From: a virus
Strand: one strand, 5' to 3'
Length of the DNA stretch: 64,000 bases
IMG/VR virus record: IMGVR_UViG_3300035703_000009
Span: 126,001-190,000 of that record
In this document: piece after piece, positions 59,208 to 64,000 of the stretch
Layout: every line of letters starts with the position of its first letter
Position numbering within the stretch: position 1 is the stretch's first letter
Notes under the pieces: model-generated
What the model was told of the DNA's origin: nothing
Seen by the model: only the letters and a program-made list of their open reading frames with translations
Databases searched by the model: none
Made by a program: the position numbers and the translations under genes

Positions 59208-59361
59208 GTCAGTAGCAACGTAAAAGTTACTTCGAAATCCATCATAAGGAAGGGGTCGGTGGTTCGAATCCATCTCTCGGCACTATATTAAAAACTCATG
59301 CCGAGATAGCTCAGTGGTCTAGAGCACTTTAAAGAAAAACACTTTTGCACTTTTCTCTGAC
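59208..59361 (+). tRNA. Circularly permuted tRNA (CAT) inside intron-like motif, copy 1
   Basis: Order: P1 strand GTCAG, TAGCAACGT, P2 strand AAAAGT, TACTTC, tRNA 3' half (59238-59282), 17-base linker, tRNA 5' half (59300-59328), ..., P2' ACTTTT, GCACTTTTCT, P1' CTGAC. Read 5' half then 3' half, the tRNA is complete: acceptor GCCGAGA/TCTCGGC 7/7, D arm GCTC/GAGC, anticodon stem CTTCC/GGAAG formed from both halves, loop ATCATAA, T arm GGTGG/CCATC, discriminator A. In linear order it cannot fold. The junction lies in the 5' strand of the anticodon stem. Confidence 0.78.
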
Positions 59362-59401
59362 AAAATTTTAAAAGTTCGATCACGTGTAGTACTGTATCAA
59401 C

Positions 59402-59770
59402 ATGAATGCACTAACCGACCGTCTGCTGGAACTGCCAGCCACAATCGCAGAAAATCAACGTCAGATCTTAGATTTGAGCGGTGACCTGCAACTGGTCTCA
59501 AACAACATCGTTGAGATTGAGACCAAGATAAAACTTTCTATTGCCGCAAAAGTAGATGATGCTGGCAAGAAAGTTTACTCGAATGCCGACGCAAGGGAAG
59601 CTGCCTTTGCAGAAGCTGCTGCTGACGACTTTGAGCTCATTGAGCTTAAGGACGCTCGTGACAAGAAGGAGAAGAGCCTTCAGTTGCTAAAGATCGAGTA
59701 TGAAAAGCTTAGCAACGAACAGCGAAACATCCGTGCAACGTTATATTTTCTTGCCGGAAAGAGCGAATAA
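59402..59770 (+). CDS. Coiled-coil protein upstream of Ro60-like gene
   Basis: 122 residues, almost all helical (LPATIAENQRQILDLSGDLQ, then KDARDKKEKSLQLLKIEYEK). No catalytic motif. It begins 41 bases after permuted tRNA copy 1 and is separated from the TROVE gene by 93 A/T-rich bases. The codons are well balanced, so the gene is convincing, but I do not recognise its family. Confidence 0.75.
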   Translation: MNALTDRLLELPATIAENQRQILDLSGDLQLVSNNIVEIETKIKLSIAAKVDDAGKKVYSNADAREAAFAEAAADDFELIELKDARDKKEKSLQLLKIEYEKLSNEQRNIRATLYFLAGKSE

Positions 59771-59863
59771 AAAGTTTTCAATAAACTGAAAATGTTACGA
59801 TAAACCAAGTAAGTTAATCAAACACAAGTAAGTTTAAAAAAATAAAAACCTTGTACTAAAATT

Positions 59864-61597
59864 ATGGCAAAGTTCAGAAACCAAAATCTTCGTAGCACGC
59901 TAGCTGGTATGCAGCCTGATGCGAAGTTGGTTGAAGCAGCAAAGCTGCCGAAGCCAGACACCAAGAATCGTCAAGGAAACGACGCGTACTCACTCGACAA
60001 GTGGCTCCGTCTCTTGACAATGCTCAACACTCTCAAGCTTGAGAGCCAGTTCTATCGTTCTGAGAACGAGACGATGCGCGAGCTCAAAGCGTTAGTCGAT
60101 GAGTGTGCTAAGGAGGACGCTTACTTTGTTGCTCAAGCAATCGTGTACTCACGTTGCGTAGGTGAAGGAATGCGTTCAGTAAACCACTTGGCTGCAAGCT
60201 ACCTAGCGCCACACTGCGCTGGTCAAGAATGGGCAAAGCGTTTCTACTCACTGTGGAACAAGAAGACCCAATCTGGCGGTACCCTCTTCAGACCTGACGA
60301 CATGTCAGAGATCGTTGCATGCTTTTCAGCAATGAATAAGACTGCAGTGACCAACGCGATGAAGAAGGGCTTCAAGGAAGCTCTCGAAAAGATGGACGCG
60401 TACTCGCTCCTCAAGTACAAGAGCTCTCTCGTTGACGTGATCAACCTCGTTCACCCTGACGCTAAGACAGCGAAGGCAAAGGTTGAGATCTCAGCTGACT
60501 CGTACTTGGCCAAGCTACGTGAACTTGAAAAGGCAACTAAGGACAAGACAAAGAGCAAGGCTCTACTCGAAAAGATTAAGCTCAACGAAAGTGCCAGCGG
60601 AACCGTCAAGGTTTCTGCACTGGATGCGATCATGCTGGGTCTATCAGCGTCAGCTGACACCTGGGAGGTAGCACAATCCGATGCAGGCCAAGAGGTTGCA
60701 AAGGCAGTGAAGGAAGGCAAGCTGACCGAGACTCAGGCTGCGGAAGTCCTCAAGGAAGCAAAGGCTGAAAACTGGGACGCCCTCTTAACCGAAGGCAAGC
60801 TCGGAGTTCTGGCCGCTCTACGAAACATCCGTAACATCGTGAAGACCGCGTCAAAGGGAACAACGGTAGACAAGCTCTGCGCATTGCTCTCAGACGGCGA
60901 GGCTATCCGTAAGGGTAAGATCATGCCGTATCAAATTGACATGGCTCACGAAGTGGTCAATGCTGAGTTCAGCAACGTCGACTCTCGTAAGATTGCGCAA
61001 GCTCTCTTAAAGGGTTACGAAGCTGCAGTGCCTAACCTCGCTGAAGCCCTACCAGGCAGAACTCTCGTGATGGTTGACTTCTCTGGCTCAATGTCGACCA
61101 TGGTTGTTGACCCTAACCGCAAGACCAGCTACCGCAGCTCTTGCATGGATAAGGCAGCCCTGATCGCAGCAACAGTCGCAAAGGCAACCAACGCAGACAT
61201 CATCCGCTTCGGCTCCTCTGCAGAATACGTCAGCTGGAATGCAAATTCCGATGTGTTCTCAATCGCAAAGGCAATGAAGCGTGACATGGGAGGTACCAGC
61301 CTAGCCTCTGCATGGATGGCGGCACAAAGATCTGGACGTAAGTACGATCGAGTGTTCATTCTATCAGACAACGAATGTAACAGTGGCTCAAGCTACAAGG
61401 CGTACGAAAGCTACACCAAGGCATGCGGAAGCCCATACGTTTACTCAGTTGACCTGGCAGCGTACGGAACGACCCAACTCGCAGGAGACAAGGTTCGCTT
61501 CTACTACGGCTATGGTTACTCAATGTTCGATGACATCGCGAAGAGCGAGTTCAACCCGAACTACCACCTCGAAAAGGTGAAGAAGATCGTGATCTAA
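59864..61597 (+). CDS. Ro60/TROVE-domain RNA-binding protein with vWA domain
   Basis: 577 residues. The TROVE part (about 40-390) has VAQAIVYSRCVGEGMRSVNH and GVLAALRNIRNIV, typical of the HEAT-like Ro60 ring. The C-terminal vWA domain has the MIDAS DFSGSM from Asp405, then DMGGTSLASAW and ILSDNE. Ro60 binds Y RNAs and misfolded or unprocessed RNA through its ring, and bacterial Rsr guides RNA decay by exonucleases. Here it is embedded among permuted tRNA elements, its likely ligands. GC content and codon choice (AAG, CTC, GAC) are higher than in neighbours, fitting strong expression or separate origin. Confidence 0.95.
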   Translation: MAKFRNQNLRSTLAGMQPDAKLVEAAKLPKPDTKNRQGNDAYSLDKWLRLLTMLNTLKLESQFYRSENETMRELKALVDECAKEDAYFVAQAIVYSRCVGEGMRSVNHLAASYLAPHCAGQEWAKRFYSLWNKKTQSGGTLFRPDDMSEIVACFSAMNKTAVTNAMKKGFKEALEKMDAYSLLKYKSSLVDVINLVHPDAKTAKAKVEISADSYLAKLRELEKATKDKTKSKALLEKIKLNESASGTVKVSALDAIMLGLSASADTWEVAQSDAGQEVAKAVKEGKLTETQAAEVLKEAKAENWDALLTEGKLGVLAALRNIRNIVKTASKGTTVDKLCALLSDGEAIRKGKIMPYQIDMAHEVVNAEFSNVDSRKIAQALLKGYEAAVPNLAEALPGRTLVMVDFSGSMSTMVVDPNRKTSYRSSCMDKAALIAATVAKATNADIIRFGSSAEYVSWNANSDVFSIAKAMKRDMGGTSLASAWMAAQRSGRKYDRVFILSDNECNSGSSYKAYESYTKACGSPYVYSVDLAAYGTTQLAGDKVRFYYGYGYSMFDDIAKSEFNPNYHLEKVKKIVI

Positions 61598-61611
61598 TCA
61601 GTCACGGCACT

Positions 61612-61641
61612 GGCTAGGAAGAGGGTGACCTCTTCCTAGCC
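61612..61641 (+). other. Perfect 13-bp hairpin with GTGA loop after Ro60-like gene
   Basis: GGCTAGGAAGAGG, GTGA, CCTCTTCCTAGCC. There is no T tract directly after it (an A6 run follows), so it is not a textbook terminator. It may protect the mRNA 3' end or be a Ro60-bound RNA module. Confidence 0.7.
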
Positions 61642-61649
61642 GCTAAAAA

Positions 61650-61730
61650 ACCGAGTGGCAAGTTAAGAGTTACTTCTAACATCAATTTGAAATGACTACA
61701 CAAGCACACTCTTAGCAACATTACCTCGGT
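61650..61730 (+). ncRNA. Empty copy 2 of the intron-like RNA motif
   Basis: P1 ACCGAG/CTCGGT and P2 TAAGAGT/ACTCTTA with the same conserved GTTACTTC after P2 and AGCAAC after P2'. The inside is only about 37 bases and contains no tRNA halves. It is either a decayed element or an independent RNA. Confidence 0.65.
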
Positions 61731-61759
61731 AAATTTTTAAAGTTCTTTGAAAAATAAAA

Positions 61760-61885
61760 ATCAGGTAGCAACGTAAGGGTTACTTCTAGCTCAATTGGTC
61801 GAGCAATTTTCTGCAAAAAAATGGGTTGTGGGTTCGATCCCCACGAAGCGGCGAAAGCCGTACACCCTTGCAACTTTCTCCTGAT
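61760..61885 (+). tRNA. Circularly permuted tRNA-Cys (GCA) inside intron-like motif, copy 3
   Basis: P1 ATCAGG/CCTGAT, P2 AAGGGT/ACCCTT. Inside, CTTC-TA-GCTC begins the D arm. The anticodon arm is ATTTT-CTGCAAA-AAAAT, the T arm GTGGG-TTCGATC-CCCAC, then GAAGCGGC-GAAA-GCCG. Joining GCCG to CTTC gives an acceptor GCCGCTTC/GAAGCGGC with eight pairs. Both mature ends are thus linked by a GAAA loop, and the break lies in the 5' acceptor strand. The eighth pair would be a G-1/C73 pair. Confidence 0.75.
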
Positions 61886-61895
61886 AACTTAAATT

Positions 61896-62032
61896 AAAGC
61901 GTAGCAAGACTAGAGTTACTTCGCATATTGGTTCGAATCCAATATTTGGCACCTGCCAAATTAGACAAATGGTTAAGTCGACGGTCTCATAAACTGTTTT
62001 TGAAAACAACACTCTATTCAATTTCTCGCTTT
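61896..62032 (+). tRNA. Circularly permuted tRNA (CAT) inside intron-like motif, copy 4
   Basis: P1 AAAGCG/CGCTTT, P2 TAGAGT/ACTCTA. The 3' part (T arm ATTGG-TTCGAAT-CCAAT, then ATTTGGC, A) precedes the 5' part GCCAAAT-TA-GAC...GTC, anticodon arm ACGGT-CTCATAA-ACTGT, with only CCT between the ends. Acceptor GCCAAAT/ATTTGGC pairs 7/7. The junction lies in the variable region. Confidence 0.78.
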
Positions 62033-62114
62033 AAACTTCTAGTGTCTCGGTACGCTCTGGTGAAAATCAACGACGAGGTCTCGGTAGGCGGAACGCGTCC
62101 GATCCTACCCACTT

Positions 62115-62187
62115 GCGGAATTAGCTCATTTGGTAGAGCGATAGCCTTCCAAGCTATAGGCGGTCGGTTCGAGCCCGGCATTCCGCT
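62115..62187 (+). tRNA. tRNA-Gly (TCC)
   Basis: Acceptor GCGGAAT/ATTCCGC, anticodon arm ATAGC-CTTCCAA-GCTAT, T arm GTCGG-TTCGAGC-CCGGC, discriminator T. Confidence 0.92.
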
Positions 62188-62194
62188 CAAACAC

Positions 62195-62268
62195 CGCGAG
62201 GTGGAGCAGTTGGTCAGCTCGTCGGGCTCATAACCCGAAGGTCGCAGGTTCAAGTCCTGCTCTCGCAA
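62195..62268 (+). tRNA. Initiator tRNA-fMet (CAT)
   Basis: Acceptor CGCGAGG/TCTCGCA with the C1 x A72 mismatch diagnostic of bacterial initiators, anticodon stem with three G-C pairs (CGGG-CTCATAA-CCCG), D arm GGAGCAGTTGGTCAGCTC, T arm GCAGG-TTCAAGT-CCTGC, discriminator A. Confidence 0.93.
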
Positions 62269-62419
62269 CTGGGAACTCGTTGGATAACTAACGGTTCATC
62301 AAATCAAAAAATAAAGAAAACTGATGATTTACCTAATGGTTGGTCATATGGTAGAAAATAATAAAACGGAGAGCAAGCGTAAACCTTCTAACAAAGAAGT
62401 GGTTTGTTCAAAGGCATAG

Positions 62420-62556
62420 ATCAGTAGTAACGTGAGAGTTACTTCAATATTTGACTTTTACTCAGAAGGTCTGGGTTCGAATCCCAGTGCAGGAAGCAAT
62501 TCTTGTATGGTGTAATGGCAGCATAAAAACAAGACACTCTCGCAACTTTCTCTGAT
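62420..62556 (+). tRNA. Circularly permuted tRNA, probably Lys (TTT), inside intron-like motif, copy 5
   Basis: P1 ATCAG/CTGAT, P2 GAGAGT/ACTCTC. The 3' part holds the whole anticodon arm TTTGA-CTTTTAC-TCAGA, T arm CTGGG-TTCGAAT-CCCAG and TGCAGGA, A. After 5 bases the 5' part TCTTGTA-TG-GTGT...GCAT follows. Acceptor TCTTGTA/TGCAGGA pairs 7/7 with two G-U. The junction lies near position 26. A Gln (TTG) reading is possible but would need a long variable loop. Confidence 0.7.
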
Positions 62557-62565
62557 TTTTTAAAT

Positions 62566-62637
62566 GCTCCCGTCGTCTAGTGGTTAGGACATATCACTTT
62601 CACTGATAAAACGGCAGTTCAATTCTGCTCGGGAGTA
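62566..62637 (+). tRNA. tRNA-Glu (TTC)
   Basis: Acceptor GCTCCCG/CGGGAGT, anticodon arm TATCA-CTTTCAC-TGATA, T arm GGCAG-TTCAATT-CTGCT, discriminator A. Confidence 0.9.
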
Positions 62638-62664
62638 CAATGGGTAAGAGATACTCAGTAGTCT

Positions 62665-62856
62665 TTAATCCAAGACTTTAACAATGGATAGGGTATTGGA
62701 CTGGACATCCTTAAACGCCAGTCTCGTGGGAATAAAGCTGGAAGATCGTCCTTGCTCCCAGTAACGGTTGACTTTTTCATCGGGGATGCCCAGCAGGTTT
62801 TTCAAATAGTAAAAACCGATATGACTACTCACTAGCAATCTCATGGTGGGGAACAT
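62665..62856 (-). CDS. Possible small protein opposite the tRNA array
   Basis: 63 residues on the minus strand, MFPTMRLLVSSHIGFYYLKN then LLGIPDEKVNRYWEQGRSSS. The composition looks protein-like and it fills the space between two tRNA-type genes, but there is no promoter-like box or known family. It could be a remnant. Confidence 0.35.
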   Translation of the reverse strand: MFPTMRLLVSSHIGFYYLKNLLGIPDEKVNRYWEQGRSSSFIPTRLAFKDVQSNTLSIVKVLD

Positions 62857-62932
62857 AGTCAGGTGGCGAAACTGGTTAAACGCTATGAGCGATTGCTCTA
62901 CTGTGTGGGTTCAAATCCCACCTTGACTGCCA
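62857..62932 (+). tRNA. tRNA-like gene with abnormal anticodon arm
   Basis: Acceptor AGTCAGG/CTTGACT, Leu/Ser-type D arm GCG-AAACTGGTTAAA-CGC, T arm GTGGG-TTCAAAT-CCCAC, discriminator G and an encoded CCA. Between the D arm and T arm, 20 bases form GAGC-GATT-GCTC rather than a 5-bp stem with a 7-base loop, so no anticodon can be read. It may be a degenerate tRNA, or a tRNA-like module such as those of bacterial Y RNAs. Confidence 0.6.
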
Positions 62933-62974
62933 AAAAATAAAAAACAGAAAAAGTTAAACTTTGCACCAGTTTGG

Positions 62975-62987
62975 TGTATAAATAATC
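62975..62987 (+). promoter_or_regulatory. Late-promoter-like box inside the RNA island
   Basis: TGTATAAATAATC, 7 bases before the ATG of a 40-codon frame. Confidence 0.5.
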
Positions 62988-62993
62988 AAGACT

Positions 62994-63116
62994 ATGAAAA
63001 ACTATCGCAACATATTAGATCACTCATGCAGCTGGAATCAGATTCCTACAGGGGTGAAATTTGTGTCTACGCTAAAATCAACAGGTGCAGGGCAAAGCGA
63101 GGTTCGAATAAGTTAA
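62994..63116 (+). CDS. Possible 40-residue leader-type peptide
   Basis: MKNYRNILDHSCSWNQIPTG and 20 more residues, ending SEVRIS. The unit (promoter box, short frame, terminator) matches 58758-58930. GAGGTTC within the frame (63099-63105) can pair with GAACCTC of the terminator 5' arm (63140-63146). Confidence 0.35.
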   Translation: MKNYRNILDHSCSWNQIPTGVKFVSTLKSTGAGQSEVRIS

Positions 63117-63140
63117 ACTTAAAAACATAACTATATTGAG

Positions 63141-63171
63141 AACCTCGAACCAAAAAAGTTCGAGGTTTTTT
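63141..63171 (+). terminator. Terminator inside the RNA island
   Basis: AACCTCGAAC, loop CAAAAAA, GTTCGAGGTT and T6. The 5' arm has an alternative partner at 63099-63105. Confidence 0.85.
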
Positions 63172-63177
63172 GTTTAT

Positions 63178-63250
63178 AGTCCTTTAGCTCAGTCGGTAGA
63201 GCGCCTGCCTTACATGCAGGATGTGGGCGGTTCGATTCCGTCAGGGACTA
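63178..63250 (+). tRNA. tRNA-Val (TAC)
   Basis: Acceptor AGTCCTT/AGGGACT, anticodon arm CCTGC-CTTACAT-GCAGG, T arm GGCGG-TTCGATT-CCGTC, discriminator A. Confidence 0.92.
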
Positions 63251-63336
63251 CTGAAGAAGATTAAAAAATAAAAATGAAACGAAAACACAAATATAAACGG
63301 TAAACTCACATAGCCTTTGAGCTATGTGGGTAAAAT

Positions 63337-63411
63337 GACTCTGTAGCTCAGTTGGTTAGCAGCACCATACTTTTAATATGGGGGTCGCTGGTTCGAATCC
63401 AGCCAGGGTCA
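63337..63411 (+). tRNA. tRNA-Lys (TTT)
   Basis: Acceptor GACTCTG/CAGGGTC, anticodon arm CCATA-CTTTTAA-TATGG, T arm GCTGG-TTCGAAT-CCAGC, discriminator A. Confidence 0.92.
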
Positions 63412-63418
63412 CTAAAAA

Positions 63419-63494
63419 CCTCCTATAGCTGAGTTGGTAAAGCTGCGCCCTCTTAAGGCGAGGATCCCAGGTTCGAATCCTGGTGGGAGGACCA
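63419..63494 (+). tRNA. tRNA-Arg (TCT)
   Basis: Acceptor CCTCCTA/TGGGAGG, anticodon loop CTCTTAA on a CGCC/GGCG stem, T arm CCAGG-TTCGAAT-CCTGG, discriminator A with encoded CCA. Confidence 0.92.
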
Positions 63495-63510
63495 AAGTAA
63501 AAAAGAAGTT

Positions 63511-64000
63511 ATGAAACTGAGCGATTTTAAAATCTTGGTGCTAAATGCAGACTACCAGCCAGTCAACACAACTTCTTTTAAGAAGGGTTGCAAGTTGGTT
63601 TACAAGGGCAAGGCAGAAATCTTGGTGTTGGATGAGGAAAAGAACCTCGTCTCAGCGAACCTGATGGAGGCCAGGCCTAAGGTGATCAGACTCTTAAAGT
63701 ACATCTACCTGCCTTACCGTAGGTTGACCCTGACTAAGCAGAACATCCTGAAGAGGGACGGTCACCGCTGCGGGTATTGCGAGTCTCGAGAAAACCTTAC
63801 TCTCGACCACATCATCCCAAAGTCGAGAGGAGGAACCAACTCTTGGGAAAACCTCGTTACTTGCTGCGCTAGGTGCAACGGTAAAAAGGATAATCGTACT
63901 CCGGCTGAGGCTGGTATGAAACTAAGAGTGGAGCCGTACGCTCCAACCTTTAAGAGCCTGATTGGTTTCAAGGAGACCAATCTAGCTGATGCCCTCGTAG
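63511..64000 (+). CDS. HNH endonuclease, 3'-truncated by window edge
   Basis: 163 residues are visible and the frame is still open at the end. The N-terminal part (MKLSDFKILVLNADYQPVNT) precedes a zinc-ribbon HNH domain: CGYC (87-90), LDHIIPKSRGG (the catalytic His in 'DH', 99-100), CARCN with N123. This layout is common in free-standing HNH nucleases of phages and bacteria; as phage genes they can home, process DNA ends or act with the terminase. It lies 16 bases after tRNA-Arg. Confidence 0.88.
   Translation, partial: MKLSDFKILVLNADYQPVNTTSFKKGCKLVYKGKAEILVLDEEKNLVSANLMEARPKVIRLLKYIYLPYRRLTLTKQNILKRDGHRCGYCESRENLTLDHIIPKSRGGTNSWENLVTCCARCNGKKDNRTPAEAGMKLRVEPYAPTFKSLIGFKETNLADALV

Noticed and set aside
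62070-62112. GGTAGG/CCTACC hairpin with an inner CGGA/TCCG stem before tRNA-Gly
   Set aside because: Real pairing but no tRNA arms or match to the five-copy motif; could be a decayed tRNA or leader, too little to call.
62310-62370. CTGATGA ... GAAA string resembling a hammerhead ribozyme core
   Set aside because: Two unpaired bases separate CTGATGA from a weak 4-bp stem II, and no convincing stem III or cleavage triplet is visible.
59208-62556. Permuted group I introns as the explanation for the flanking motif
   Set aside because: The flanks total only about 60 bases and lack P3-P9-type core segments; a smaller unknown structure fits better.

Overview
The window is a gene-dense, almost entirely protein-coding piece of a large T4-like contractile-tailed phage (myovirus). 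Recognisable virion and packaging genes are a baseplate gp6/J-like wedge protein, a large terminase with both ATPase and nuclease motifs, a gp26/gp51-like baseplate protein, a gp15-like sheath stabiliser, a tail-tube-like protein and several tail-fibre proteins. A small sigma factor and many copies of a T4-late-promoter-like box (ATAAATAA) just upstream of genes fit the same lineage. A Bacteroidetes host is inferred from five things: start codons follow A-rich leaders with no Shine-Dalgarno box; there is a phage bS21; the phage tmRNA has a Gly-initiated tag; two small proteins resemble the mostly Bacteroidetes families DUF4494 and DUF2452; and there is a typical short lipoprotein.

Layout. 1-14.9 kb: baseplate/tail structural genes, with a divergent pair including an HExxH protein (7.6-9.4 kb) and a cluster of small virion-associated-looking genes (12.4-14.4 kb). 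14.9-21.5 kb, minus strand: a giant fibre made of 15-residue repeats, a second fibre-like protein and a helical/beta-helix protein. 21.5-22.2 kb, minus strand: a lipoprotein and a complete tmRNA. 22.3-38.7 kb: gp6, terminases, sigma factor, membrane proteins, baseplate hub and structural genes, ending in a gene with an A9 slip site and a strong terminator. 38.8-51.3 kb: FkbM methyltransferase, MBD4-like glycosylase, glycosyltransferase, a pre-toxin-like protein, bS21, Nudix, endolysin, acidic protein, DUF192, DUF2452-like, DNA ligase, thymidylate synthase. 51.4-55.6 kb: two more repeat fibres bracketed by a pair of paralogous small proteins. 55.6-58.4 kb, minus strand: sulfotransferase, GT9-like glycosyltransferase, NMNAT-like nucleotidyltransferase, DUF2061 and APS kinase, a compact candidate sulfation cassette. 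58.7-63.5 kb: an RNA island. 63.5 kb to the end: an HNH nuclease cut by the window edge.

The most unusual part is the RNA island. Ordinary tRNAs (Asp, two Met-type CAT, Gly, initiator fMet, Glu, Val, Lys, Arg) are mixed with four tRNAs that only fold when their halves are read in circularly permuted order (3' half first, then 5' half). Each permuted tRNA is enclosed by the same intron-like RNA motif, whose two helices (P1, P2) differ in sequence between copies but keep pairing. A fifth copy of the motif is empty. A Ro60/TROVE protein gene lies among these elements. Together with the tmRNA, bS21 and initiator tRNA, this suggests a phage that heavily remodels translation and RNA processing.

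A second theme is a short N-terminal F-x-x-F-V-x-E-(S/A) signature shared by proteins of unrelated function (HExxH protein, Nudix, DNA ligase, endolysin and others). It resembles the capsid-targeting sequence of T4 internal proteins and suggests a set of proteins packaged in the head and delivered with the DNA. Function assignments come from reading motifs only; no database search was run.
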